From Chitinophaga filiformis (GTDB lineage Bacteria > Bacteroidota > Bacteroidia > Chitinophagales > Chitinophagaceae), in contig NZ_JAKIRP010000005.1 in NCBI RefSeq assembly GCF_021646545.1, positions 186,001-250,000 of the forward strand: a DNA stretch of 64,000 bases. The letters are read 5' to 3'. Shown in pieces: positions 26,119 through 34,977 of this stretch (its first letter is position 1; each line of letters starts with the position of its first letter). A program made the position numbers and the translations under genes. The notes beneath the pieces were generated by a model. The model made no database searches. It was given only the letters and a program-made list of their open reading frames with translations, and was not told the DNA's origin.

Positions 26119-29079
26119 TCAGAATTCTACATTCAGACCGGCCACATACATCTTCGTGAGCGGATTGCTCAGGTCACCGCCTCTCTCCGGATCGTAATCT
26201 TTTACTTTACTGAAGGTGAACAGGTTCTTACCTGTTACATAGATGCGCAGATTACTCATATGCATGGTCTTTAACGCGCCGGCAGGCAGTGTATACCCCA
26301 GTGAGATGTTGCGGATCTTCACGAAAGAACCATCTTTATATCCCAGTGTTTTGATATAAGGCGTACCGTCTTTTGACACACTTGCATTCGGACGCGGATA
26401 TTCGTTGCTTTCACGCTCCGGTGTCCAGTAGTTCAGCGGCGCGCTGTTCTCCAGTCCCTGCGGGTCAAACTTGGCCGCATATTCTGAATTGATCCATTGC
26501 CCGATACGTGCAAACACGTATACGTTCAGGTCAAAATTCCTGAAACGGATATCGTTATTGAATCCACCACTCCAGGTAGGCACCTGTTTACCAACTACAA
26601 TACGGTCGTTGGAATTCAGTACGCCATTATTGTCCTGGTCGCGTACTTTAATATCGCCCGGTTTGTTTTTGTATTTCGCAGCAGCATCTGCTTCTTTCGT
26701 TTGCCAGATACCGATCTTCTCATAGTCGAAGAACACTTTAACTGGCTGCCCGATGAACCAGCTGTTAGCCACATCATTTGTGTTGGCATCAGCCAGTGCC
26801 ACAATCTCTTCCTTATTCTTTGAGAAAGTGATGTTGGATGTCCAGCTGAATCCATTCATTCTTACATTGGTAGTATTGATACCCAGTTCGATACCCCTGT
26901 TCCTCGTTTTACCTATATTCTGGATCACAGAACTAACGCCGGAAGAACTAGGCAGCGTACGCTGCAACAACAGGTCTTTTGTATGTGTATCGTAGTAGTC
27001 GATGGTGGCATTGATCCTGCCATTCAGGAAACTCATATCCAGTCCGACGTCAGTAGTGGAGGACAGCTCCCATTTGAGGAACCTGTTACCGATCTGGCTA
27101 CCGATACCATATCCCAGTGCGGAGTTGGTGTCATCATAAGAGAATGGGATCTTGCTCAGATAACTGGCGGTTGCATAAGGCGGCACCGCGTCATTACCGG
27201 CAATACCATAACTGGCACGCAGTTTCAGATCGCTGAAGATATGCTGATCACGCATGAAAGCTTCGTCAGAGATACGCCATGCTCCGGCTACAGATGGGAA
27301 GAATGCCCATTTGTTGCCCGGCGCCAGTTTGGAAGATCCATCGGAGCGCCCTGTCAATGACAGGAGATATTTTCCTTTATAGCTATAGTTGATACGGCCG
27401 GTAAAGGAGATCAGTTTGTTGGCCATATAGCTGGAACGGATCGCAATACCGCTTACGCTGTTCTGCAATGCATAGTATAGTTGTGAAGGGAGCAATTGTC
27501 CTTCACCCTGCAGGAAACTGGAATCCCGTTGATCGGAGAGTATACTGGCCACGCCGGTCACACCGAAGGAATGATCGCCGATGGTATGCTGATAGTTCAG
27601 CACATTCTCCCAGCTAAGGAAACGTCTGCTGCCACTATTGAGCTGTGAGCGGGAAGCAGAAGCGGTAGCACGGTCGATCGTATTTTTGGCAGCATAGATA
27701 CCCGTACGGGAGTTATCCAGTGTAACACCGAAGTTGGAGCGTAGCGACAGGCCTTTTAAAGGTGTCAACTCCACATAAGTGTTCACGAAGGTACGGGTCA
27801 CCCGGCCATTGTTCTGATATGCATTGGGTTGTTCATCCGCCAGTGGGCTGATCATCGTGCCGCCGTTAGGAAATATGACCAGCTTACCTTCCTGATCATA
27901 GGGAACACCGAGCGGTATGATCTTGTTACCCTGATTCAGCGGATCACGGCGATTGTTCTGGTTGTAGTAGGTAACCTGGCTTTGCATGCCCACTTTCAGA
28001 TAATCGTTAATCGTCTGATCGAGGTTCAGACGCGCGGAATATCTTTTCAGATGATCGAGTTTGAAAAGCCCTTTTTCTTCGAAATAATCCAGCGAGAGAT
28101 AGATCTTCGTTTTGTCGGAACCACCAGACACACCTACCTGGTAGTCCTGCTGCAGACCATCATTGATCAGGAGGTCTGCATAGTTTGTCCAGAGGTTATT
28201 CTGGATAGCATTCACTTCCGATGCATTAAAGATCAGGGGATCGTCTGCTTCCGTCTTCCAGCGCCCCGTGGTACGGTTTGCTTCGCGTTTCAGTGCCACG
28301 TATTCCGGACCGGTAGACATGGCAGGGTAACCTGCAACCTGCGACAAACCCGCATATGTATTGACAGTCACACGTGGTTTGCCACTGGCGCCTCTTTTAG
28401 TTGTAACAATGATAACGCCGTTGGCGCCTCTGGAACCATAGATAGCCGTAGAGGAAGCATCTTTGAGTACTTCCATGGACTGAATATCGTTCGGGTTAAT
28501 GTCCTGGATGTTCTCATACTGCACACCGTCTACAATGTAGAGCGGTCCGTTATCTGCACGGATAGAGCGGTTACCTCTCACGGTCACATTAACTTTGGCA
28601 CCGGAAGCACCACTGCTTTTGGTAATATCCACACCGGGCAGTTTACCCTGTACAGATTCCATTACATTTGTGGAAGGGATTTTCTTCAACTGTTCTCCCT
28701 TCACAGAAGTAACAGCACCGGTGAGGTCACGTTTCTTTACTTCGCCGTAACCCACTACCACCACTTCGTCGAGTTGTTTGTTATCCTTTTCAAGTTTCAC
28801 AATAATGTTGCTGCTACCGTTAATGTTTTGTGTGTATGCCTGGTATCCCAGATAACTGAATACCAATACGCCTGTTCTGGCATCGGGAACGGTAAGGGAA
28901 AATGCGCCGGTGGCATCTGTCTGCACACCTGTTGTGGTACCTTTCAATTGTATGTTCACCATTACGAGCGGCTCACCTGTTGCTGCATCGGTGACACGCC
29001 CTTTTATAATCTGGCTCTGTGCAAATGCCATTCCGGCAACGCCCAGCAACAGCCAGTACATCAATAACAGTTTTTTCAT
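26119..29079 (-). CDS. SusC/RagA TonB-dependent outer-membrane transporter (pectin locus)
   Basis: 986 aa. Signal peptide (ends near AFAQS), a carboxypeptidase-regulatory-like beta-sandwich (IKGRVTDAATGEPLVMVNIQLKGTT, about 25-100), the SusC-type plug start DEVVVVGYGEVKKRDLTGAV near residue 105, and a long beta-barrel ending in aromatic NVEF. No STN domain is present, so it does not itself signal to a FecR/ECF pair; control by the LacI protein fits this. Promoter-proximal gene of the susC-uxaC operon. Confidence 0.95.
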   Translation of the reverse strand: MKKLLLMYWLLLGVAGMAFAQSQIIKGRVTDAATGEPLVMVNIQLKGTTTGVQTDATGAFSLTVPDARTGVLVFSYLGYQAYTQNINGSSNIIVKLEKDNKQLDEVVVVGYGEVKKRDLTGAVTSVKGEQLKKIPSTNVMESVQGKLPGVDITKSSGASGAKVNVTVRGNRSIRADNGPLYIVDGVQYENIQDINPNDIQSMEVLKDASSTAIYGSRGANGVIIVTTKRGASGKPRVTVNTYAGLSQVAGYPAMSTGPEYVALKREANRTTGRWKTEADDPLIFNASEVNAIQNNLWTNYADLLINDGLQQDYQVGVSGGSDKTKIYLSLDYFEEKGLFKLDHLKRYSARLNLDQTINDYLKVGMQSQVTYYNQNNRRDPLNQGNKIIPLGVPYDQEGKLVIFPNGGTMISPLADEQPNAYQNNGRVTRTFVNTYVELTPLKGLSLRSNFGVTLDNSRTGIYAAKNTIDRATASASRSQLNSGSRRFLSWENVLNYQHTIGDHSFGVTGVASILSDQRDSSFLQGEGQLLPSQLYYALQNSVSGIAIRSSYMANKLISFTGRINYSYKGKYLLSLTGRSDGSSKLAPGNKWAFFPSVAGAWRISDEAFMRDQHIFSDLKLRASYGIAGNDAVPPYATASYLSKIPFSYDDTNSALGYGIGSQIGNRFLKWELSSTTDVGLDMSFLNGRINATIDYYDTHTKDLLLQRTLPSSSGVSSVIQNIGKTRNRGIELGINTTNVRMNGFSWTSNITFSKNKEEIVALADANTNDVANSWFIGQPVKVFFDYEKIGIWQTKEADAAAKYKNKPGDIKVRDQDNNGVLNSNDRIVVGKQVPTWSGGFNNDIRFRNFDLNVYVFARIGQWINSEYAAKFDPQGLENSAPLNYWTPERESNEYPRPNASVSKDGTPYIKTLGYKDGSFVKIRNISLGYTLPAGALKTMHMSNLRIYVTGKNLFTFSKVKDYDPERGGDLSNPLTKMYVAGLNVEF

Positions 29080-29256
29080 AACGTAATGTTGTATATATGT
29101 CTCTAAATTTGAGTTCTGTTAATCCGCAACGGAATACTATTGCTACAGTGGCAATACAAAGCAGTACTGGTTTGTATCGGATCCTTCTACCGATATCCCC
29201 GAAACAATTCTACAGCTATATTCATTAATTCGGAAAGGTTTGCTGGTATTTATTTA

Positions 29257-29270
29257 CGCAAACGTTTGCG
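29257..29270. promoter_or_regulatory. LacI-type operator palindrome upstream of the pectin operon
   Basis: CGCAAACGTTTGCG is a perfect 14-bp palindrome with the central CG typical of LacI-family operators. It lies 178 nt upstream of the susC start and 51 nt after the GH43 stop on the minus strand. The LacI-family gene at 31021-32043 is the obvious candidate binder. No equal palindrome is seen between GH43 and lacI. Confidence 0.7.
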
Positions 29271-29320
29271 GACTATATGTGTTTTAGTGACTGACATATA
29301 CAACTACAATTTTATGCCTG

Positions 29321-30958
29321 CTAATGTGCAGCGGTGATCCGGAACCAGTCAAAATCGGCAAATCCGGAATCGTTGATCTGTGTAGCGCGGGTACAGAAGA
29401 TGCCCACTTTGGCGCCAATCCATCTGCCAGGTTGTGCAGTAAATGGTTTACCTGCAGGAATGAATTGCTGACCGTCCAGACTATAGCTAAACTGGCAAAC
29501 AGCACCCTTGCCCACCTGTACACGGAACCAGCAGGTACTGTCTTTTACGGTGGTCAGTACTTCCTGCTCTTCTGCTGTTCCTTTATCAGCATGCAGACAG
29601 GACGCATAAACTACCTGTAAGGTATTCCCCTTCTTAACAAGTGAGATGCCGGCATAGTCCGTACCCATGATGATCAATCCTGTACGTTCACCTTCCAGCG
29701 AAGGATTAGGCGTGAATGTTAATTTGGTAGTAGCAGTGAAACTATCCGCAGGAAATTTCTGTAAGAGCAGATTCGGTACTTCCCAGTAATTCCGGCAGGA
29801 ATCAGGCATCCTGGCGGAGAACAGGCGTAAAACGCCCCGGGCAGGGAAAGGCATCATCCAGGTAGACACTGGGTTTGCCTGCCACTGCCATTGCAGTCCT
29901 AATGATTGTCCGTTGAACTCATCCGACTCCTGTGGCGTCATAGCTTTAATTCCCGGCAAAGGTTTCCGGTAGGTCATCACCGGTTCTCCTTTCCCATCTT
30001 TGTCGGGATCATTGCCGATCACCGGCCAGTTGTTCACCCATTGCATAGGTTGCAGGTGTACCACACGACCATAAGCACCTTTATCCTGGAAATGCAGGAA
30101 CCAGCTGGCACCGGAAGGCATATCCACCCAGGCGCCCTGGTGCGGACCGTTAATAGTGCTCTTTCCCTGATCCATCACGATCTTCTCCTCATAGGGACCA
30201 TAAATGTTTTTCGACCGCAATACCAGCTGCCAGCCGGTGCTTACACCTCCTGCAGGTGCAAATATGTAATAGAAGCCATTCCGCTTGTACAATTTCGGCC
30301 CTTCCAGCGTTGGATGTGCGCCATGACCATCAAATACCAGCACACCTTCATCTGTTACTGCCGTTCCGGCTGCATTCATCCTGTTCAGCGTTAATATGCT
30401 TTTGATGCCGGCTCTGCTACCGGCCCACGCATGCACGAGGTACACTTTTCCATCGTCATCCCACAGCGGACAAGGATCTATCAACCCCTTCCCTGCTTTT
30501 ACCATCACGGGGTCCGACCATGGTCCTGTTGCATTCTTTGCTTTGATCATATAGATACCAAAGTCAGGATCAGGGTAATAAATATAAAATTCTCCATTGT
30601 GATAACGGATAGAAGGCGCCCATACGCCATTGCCATGCCTTACCTTACTGAAATGCTCAAAAGGTGGTTGTCTCTGCAGCGCATATCCTGTCAGCTCCCA
30701 GTTCACCAGGTCTTTCGAATGCAGTATAGGCAGCCCAGGTACAGCATTAAAGCTGGAGGCTACAAGATAAAAATCGTTCCCTGCCCGGCAGGCATCAGGA
30801 TCAGAATAATCAGCATTAATAACAGGATTTTTATAGGAGCCATTTCCCAGGTCAGGCACCCAGGACTGTGACAGCTGCTGCCCGTAAATAGTGGAAAAAC
30901 AGGTTAATCCGGCTGCTAAAAATATCAGCGCTTTCTTCATCTGTGAGGCGTTTTTCAT
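29321..30958 (-). CDS. Secreted family 43 glycoside hydrolase (arabinofuranosidase/xylosidase/galactanase type)
   Basis: 545 aa with a signal peptide (ends near IYGQQ). The five-bladed propeller begins NPVINADYSDPDACRAGNDFYL, with likely catalytic base D53; the acid Glu is in HPTLEGPKLYKRNGFYYIFAP, and the third site aspartate in LIDPCPLWDDDGK. The C-terminal ~200 aa (TPQESDEFNG onward) form a concanavalin-like domain as in GH43 beta-xylosidases. In a pectin locus it would debranch arabinan or galactan side chains; specificity is inferred. Divergent from lacI. An ATG 18 nt downstream (MKKALIFL) may be the true start. Confidence 0.9.
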   Translation of the reverse strand: MKNASQMKKALIFLAAGLTCFSTIYGQQLSQSWVPDLGNGSYKNPVINADYSDPDACRAGNDFYLVASSFNAVPGLPILHSKDLVNWELTGYALQRQPPFEHFSKVRHGNGVWAPSIRYHNGEFYIYYPDPDFGIYMIKAKNATGPWSDPVMVKAGKGLIDPCPLWDDDGKVYLVHAWAGSRAGIKSILTLNRMNAAGTAVTDEGVLVFDGHGAHPTLEGPKLYKRNGFYYIFAPAGGVSTGWQLVLRSKNIYGPYEEKIVMDQGKSTINGPHQGAWVDMPSGASWFLHFQDKGAYGRVVHLQPMQWVNNWPVIGNDPDKDGKGEPVMTYRKPLPGIKAMTPQESDEFNGQSLGLQWQWQANPVSTWMMPFPARGVLRLFSARMPDSCRNYWEVPNLLLQKFPADSFTATTKLTFTPNPSLEGERTGLIIMGTDYAGISLVKKGNTLQVVYASCLHADKGTAEEQEVLTTVKDSTCWFRVQVGKGAVCQFSYSLDGQQFIPAGKPFTAQPGRWIGAKVGIFCTRATQINDSGFADFDWFRITAAH

Positions 30959-31020
30959 ACGTGTTAGAATGACACCAATATAGTATAAAATAAATTATAA
31001 GTATATTTACTCATTACGTT

Positions 31021-32043
31021 ATGAAATTCGAAGCTGCTACTATAAAAGATATCGCCATTGCGCTGGGGTTGTCCACCTCTACTGTGTCCCGTGCCCTGCG
31101 GGATAGCCACGAGATCAGTATTGCCACTAAACAGCTGGTCCTTGAATATGCCACCAGGATCAATTACCATCCCAATCCCATCGCTCTAAGCCTGAAAGAA
31201 AAGCGCAGCCGCTCCATAGGGGTCATTGTTGCCGAAATTGCCAACAGTTTCTTCTCACAGGCTATTAACGGTATTGAATCCGTTGCGAAAGACAAAGGCT
31301 ATAATGTAATGATCTCGCAGACGCACGAGTCGTTCGACAAGGAAGTGATGACACTGCAATACCTGGCATCCCGCTCTATAGACGGACTGCTCATCTCAGT
31401 ATCCAGCGGTACAGAGAATCTGGACCATCTGAAAGCTTTACACGAAAGAGGCTTTCCGATCGTGTTCTTTGACCGTATTGTGGAAGAGATACAGACCCAT
31501 AAGGTGATGGTGGATAATTTCAGGGGCGCTTACGATGCTACACTGCACCTGATCAATAAAGGGTACAAACATATTGCGGTTATTGCAGGTCCTGAGAACC
31601 TGTCTATCAGCCGCGAGCGCATTGCCGGGTACAGGGAAGCGCTGGCGCATACAAGAGTAAAGCCAGGCAAGGCACTGATCAAATACAGCCGTTACGCCGG
31701 ACTGCAACTACAGGAAGTAGAACAGGCCGTGAGTCAGCTGTTAAAACTGCGCCCACGGCCTGATGCTATTTTTACGGCGTCAGACAAACTGACCACCAAT
31801 TGTATGCGTGTGTTAAAAAGCAAGGGTATCCGTATTCCTCAGGATATTGCCCTTGTTGGCTTCTCCAATTCAGACCTGATAGAACTGCTGCACCCACCGC
31901 TGACCGTAGTCAGACAACCGGCCTTTGAGATGGGACAGATCGCTACCAGCCTTTTATTACAGTTGATAGAGAGCAAAAAACCTGTAAAGGACTTCGAACG
32001 AAAAATACTCAACACAAGCCTCATTGTGCAGTCTTCTTCCTGA
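31021..32043 (+). CDS. LacI-family transcriptional regulator of the pectin locus
   Basis: 340 aa: N-terminal LacI helix-turn-helix (ATIKDIAIALGLSTSTVSRALRDS, residues about 6-29) with hinge helix PNPIALSLKEKRSR, then a periplasmic-binding-protein-like ligand domain (SIGVIVAEIANSFFSQAINGIE onward). It probably senses a uronic acid or pathway intermediate. Divergent from GH43 (62-nt gap) and convergent with gap (9 nt). The palindrome at 29257-29270 is its likely operator. Confidence 0.93.
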   Translation: MKFEAATIKDIAIALGLSTSTVSRALRDSHEISIATKQLVLEYATRINYHPNPIALSLKEKRSRSIGVIVAEIANSFFSQAINGIESVAKDKGYNVMISQTHESFDKEVMTLQYLASRSIDGLLISVSSGTENLDHLKALHERGFPIVFFDRIVEEIQTHKVMVDNFRGAYDATLHLINKGYKHIAVIAGPENLSISRERIAGYREALAHTRVKPGKALIKYSRYAGLQLQEVEQAVSQLLKLRPRPDAIFTASDKLTTNCMRVLKSKGIRIPQDIALVGFSNSDLIELLHPPLTVVRQPAFEMGQIATSLLLQLIESKKPVKDFERKILNTSLIVQSSS

Positions 32044-32052
32044 TGCTGCCTA

Positions 32053-33054
32053 TCACGCAGGCACCTGCTGTGCGGCCAGTTCTACCGTCAGTTCGGCGAT
32101 CCTGTTTGAGATCCCTACTTCGTTGTCATACCAGGCCACTATTTTCACCAGGTTACCTATCGCACGTGTCAGGGTTCCGTCTACGATAGAGGAGTGTGTA
32201 TTCCCCAGGATATCCGCAGAAACCAGCGGTTCCTCTGTATACTCCAGTACACCCTTCAGCGAAGTATCCGCATATTTTCTGAACAGCTGATTGATCTCGG
32301 CTGCTGAAGCAGGTTTCACCAGGTTGAGCGACATATCTGCAATAGAACCATCAATCACGGGTACCCTGTAAGAGAAACCATCCATTTTTCCTTTCAAAGC
32401 GGGCAATACATCACCGATCGCTTTTGCCGCACCAGTGGTGGTAGGAATGATAGACTGCGTGGCAGCCCTGGCTCTTCGGTAATCTTTATGCGGACCATCC
32501 TGCAGCATCTGGTCCATCGTAAATGCATGCACCGTGCTCATGAAACCTGATGCAATACCGTATTCCTTATCCAGCAGATATAATACCGGTGCAATACAGT
32601 TTGTTGTACAGGAAGCAGTGGAAAGGATTTCATCCTCCACACTTATCTGGTCGTTGTTGACACCTGCTACGATCGTTTTCACACCACCGCTGGCCGGCGC
32701 TGTGATCAATACTTTCCCTGCCCCTGCACTGATGTGCTGCTGTGCCAGTTCACGCTGGGTAAAACGGCCGGTGGATTCAATCACCACATCCACGCCCAAT
32801 TGCGCCCAGGGCAATTTTTCGGGCGAGCGCTCATTCAGCAACAGGATGTTCTTACCATTCACAATAAGGTGTTTGTCATCGTGTGTCACTGTTCCCGGGA
32901 ATTTCCCGTGAGAAGTATCATATTTCAACAGGTGCGCGAGCAACCCGATATCTGTGAGGTCATTAACTGCCACTACCTCCACGCCTGTCTTGTTCTGCAA
33001 CGCTCTCAGCGTCATTCTGCCTATACGTCCGAATCCATTGATAGCTACTTTCAT
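32053..33054 (-). CDS. gap: Type I glyceraldehyde-3-phosphate dehydrogenase
   Basis: 333 aa from ATG 33054, which opens on the Rossmann motif MKVAINGFGRIGR; an in-frame ATG at 33078 would add eight residues not typical of the family and overlap the upstream stop. The catalytic pair is C149 and C153 in SCTTNC. It converts glyceraldehyde 3-phosphate to 1,3-bisphosphoglycerate. It lies 20 nt after a GlxA-type regulator rather than with pgk or tpi, so it may be a secondary, specially regulated copy. Confidence 0.93.
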   Translation of the reverse strand: MKVAINGFGRIGRMTLRALQNKTGVEVVAVNDLTDIGLLAHLLKYDTSHGKFPGTVTHDDKHLIVNGKNILLLNERSPEKLPWAQLGVDVVIESTGRFTQRELAQQHISAGAGKVLITAPASGGVKTIVAGVNNDQISVEDEILSTASCTTNCIAPVLYLLDKEYGIASGFMSTVHAFTMDQMLQDGPHKDYRRARAATQSIIPTTTGAAKAIGDVLPALKGKMDGFSYRVPVIDGSIADMSLNLVKPASAAEINQLFRKYADTSLKGVLEYTEEPLVSADILGNTHSSIVDGTLTRAIGNLVKIVAWYDNEVGISNRIAELTVELAAQQVPA

Positions 33055-33074
33055 CGTTATATATTTTTGGGTGA

Positions 33075-34079
33075 TCAATTAAGTGTTTGTAATGATGTTC
33101 TGAAAGAACGGCGGTAATCTGAAGGAGATACCATCATATGCCGCATGAATGTGCGGCGCATAGATACAAGCCCTCCCAGTCCGCATTTCTCCGCGATCTG
33201 CTCCATGCTCAGGTCACTGTCTTCCAGGTATTTCCGGGCTATTTCTACCCGCAGTTTCTCTACAAATTTTGCAGGCGTCATACCTGTTTCCTTTATGAAT
33301 ACACGGTTGAAGTTGCGCAGGCTCATATTGCAATGTTCAGCGAGGTGCTCTACGCGGAGATCTTCCTGTAAATGGCGGACGATCCAGGGATGTAGTTTCC
33401 CTGCAATGGAATTCTCCATCGTATGCACCTCTAATAATGAACTGAACTGTGATTGATAACCTGTACGCTTGAGGTATAAGACCAGCTTGCGTGCTGACTG
33501 CAGGGCAAGGTCCCGGCCGTAATCTTCCTCCACCAATGCCAGTGAGAGGTCTATTCCGGAAGCCACGCCTCCTGACGTATAAACATTGCCATCACGCGTA
33601 TAAAAAGGATTTGTGTCTACCATAATACCCGGATACCTGCGCTGAAAATCCTGGCTGAACTGCCAGTGGGTCGTAGCATGTTTACCCTCCAGTATACCCG
33701 CCTCTGCCAGCGCATAAGTGCCTACACAGACGGAACAGATACGCCGCACTTTCGGGTAGGTGTTGTGCAACCAGCTGATAAAAGCGCCGCTGGTTTCCAG
33801 CATGGCCATAGGGAAACCCGCAATGATCAGCGTATCGATAGGTTTGTCGATCGCATCTACCCTGGTCTCACAGCTCAGTTCCATACGGCTTTTGGTCGTA
33901 ATTTTTTTAGTGGTGAGTGGAGAAGCCAGCAGCACATTATACCCTTCACCAGGCGATGCGCCCATGTCGTTCAATATCACGTCGGCCGCGGTAAAGACGT
34001 CTACCGGTCCGGCGATGTCCAACAGAAAAGTACCCGGCATAGGCACAATTACAATGAGTTTCTTTTGTTTTACCGGCAT
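33075..34079 (-). CDS. GlxA-family regulator: DJ-1/PfpI-like domain plus AraC DNA-binding domain
   Basis: 334 aa. Residues about 7-180 form a class I glutamine-amidotransferase-like (DJ-1/PfpI) domain, with nucleophile-elbow cysteine C118 in ICSVCVGTYALAEAG. Residues about 225-330 form the AraC/XylS double helix-turn-helix (LRVEHLAEHCNMSLRNFNRVFIKETGMTPAKFVEKLR and YLEDSDLSMEQIAEKCGLG). The family often senses quaternary amines or related metabolites. It is probably cotranscribed with gap. Confidence 0.93.
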   Translation of the reverse strand: MPVKQKKLIVIVPMPGTFLLDIAGPVDVFTAADVILNDMGASPGEGYNVLLASPLTTKKITTKSRMELSCETRVDAIDKPIDTLIIAGFPMAMLETSGAFISWLHNTYPKVRRICSVCVGTYALAEAGILEGKHATTHWQFSQDFQRRYPGIMVDTNPFYTRDGNVYTSGGVASGIDLSLALVEEDYGRDLALQSARKLVLYLKRTGYQSQFSSLLEVHTMENSIAGKLHPWIVRHLQEDLRVEHLAEHCNMSLRNFNRVFIKETGMTPAKFVEKLRVEIARKYLEDSDLSMEQIAEKCGLGGLVSMRRTFMRHMMVSPSDYRRSFRTSLQTLN

Positions 34080-34119
34080 AAGATTGCTTGAACATTACAA
34101 ATGTAGTGAGTGCAGCAGA

Positions 34120-34154
34120 TGGCACAAATGCCATAATTTATACAATTTATGCCA
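34120..34154. promoter_or_regulatory. Candidate AraC-type operator upstream of the GlxA-like gene
   Basis: TGGCA-CAAA-TGCCA (34120-34133) is an inverted repeat, and TGCCA recurs at 34150-34154, 21 bp (two helical turns) from the previous TGCCA. It sits 41 nt upstream of the GlxA-like start. Same-face direct half-sites are typical of AraC-family binding. Confidence 0.4.
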
Positions 34155-34274
34155 TTTGATGTTAATATTCCCTTATCGGGCATACGACATAAAATAACCC
34201 TTCCGTTTGCAGGCGTGGGATGAAAGAGCTTGCAAAGTTTATTATCTTTAGCGCTTCAGCTAGTCATTACATAC

Positions 34275-34859
34275 TTGGATATTACGGAATTACATAATGA
34301 ACGTGAACTATTGGGACAGGTCGCAGCAGGTGACGAACCTGCATTCCGTACTATTCTCCGTTTCTATCATCCCAGGGTATTCTCCCATGCCCTGACCTTC
34401 ACGAAGTCTTACCCCGAGGCAGAGGAAATCACCCAGGATATCTTTCTCAAGATCTGGCAGCAAAGGGAAAAGCTGCCGGAGATCGAAAACTTCCGGAACT
34501 ACCTGTTCATCCTTGGCCGTAACCAGATCATCTCGGCCATGCGTAAGCAAGTGATGAAGACAGACACGGCGGCTGAAGATCCTATGGAAGATATATTGAT
34601 CCCAGATCGGCAATATCAGTACAAAGAAACCTATGCGCTTATCCTGAAGGCGGTAGATAAACTTCCGCCACGGCAACGGGAGGTCTTCACCATGAGCAGG
34701 CTGGAACATCTCAGCCATGAACAGATAGCCGAAAAACTAAATATCTCTAAAGCAGCCGTCAACTGGCATATTGTGCAGGCACTAAATACCCTCAGGACTT
34801 ATCTGGCCAATTACCCCGAAGTACTTATGCTGCTGATAGCTATTGCTCCAATGTATTAA
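34275..34859 (+). CDS. ECF RNA polymerase sigma factor, SusCD-associated
   Basis: Sigma-70 family ECF factor. Region 2 (AFRTILRFYHPRVFSHALTFTKSYPEAEEITQDIFLKIWQQREKL, about residues 20-64) and region 4 (LPPRQREVFTMSRLEHLSHEQIAEKLNISKAAVNWHIVQALNTLR, about 130-175) are clear. The frame is open from a TTG at 34230, but the family N-terminus fits TTG 34275, giving 194 aa. No in-frame ATG exists before region 2. FecR follows 118 nt downstream and a STN-bearing SusC after that, the standard trans-envelope signalling set. Confidence 0.9.
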   Translation: MDITELHNERELLGQVAAGDEPAFRTILRFYHPRVFSHALTFTKSYPEAEEITQDIFLKIWQQREKLPEIENFRNYLFILGRNQIISAMRKQVMKTDTAAEDPMEDILIPDRQYQYKETYALILKAVDKLPPRQREVFTMSRLEHLSHEQIAEKLNISKAAVNWHIVQALNTLRTYLANYPEVLMLLIAIAPMY

Positions 34860-34912
34860 TAAAATAAAAATCTGAATTTATTTTAAGGTTGACCTATTAT
34901 CCTCCCTTTCCG

Positions 34913-34934
34913 CTTGCGTCTTTATATACGCAAG
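34913..34934 (+). other. Small hairpin between sigma and fecR
   Basis: CTTGCGT / ACGCAAG with an 8-nt loop, about 45 nt before the fecR start and without a T run. It may affect relative expression of sigma and anti-sigma. Confidence 0.35.
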
Positions 34935-34977
34935 GGGACAATTATTTATTCAGAACAACCGTACAGGCCAAGAGCTC

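Noticed and set aside
27829..29067. 412-codon open frame on the plus strand opposite susC
   Set aside because: Fully antisense to a clear SusC gene, rich in Cys, His and Ile with no domain; a frame shadow.
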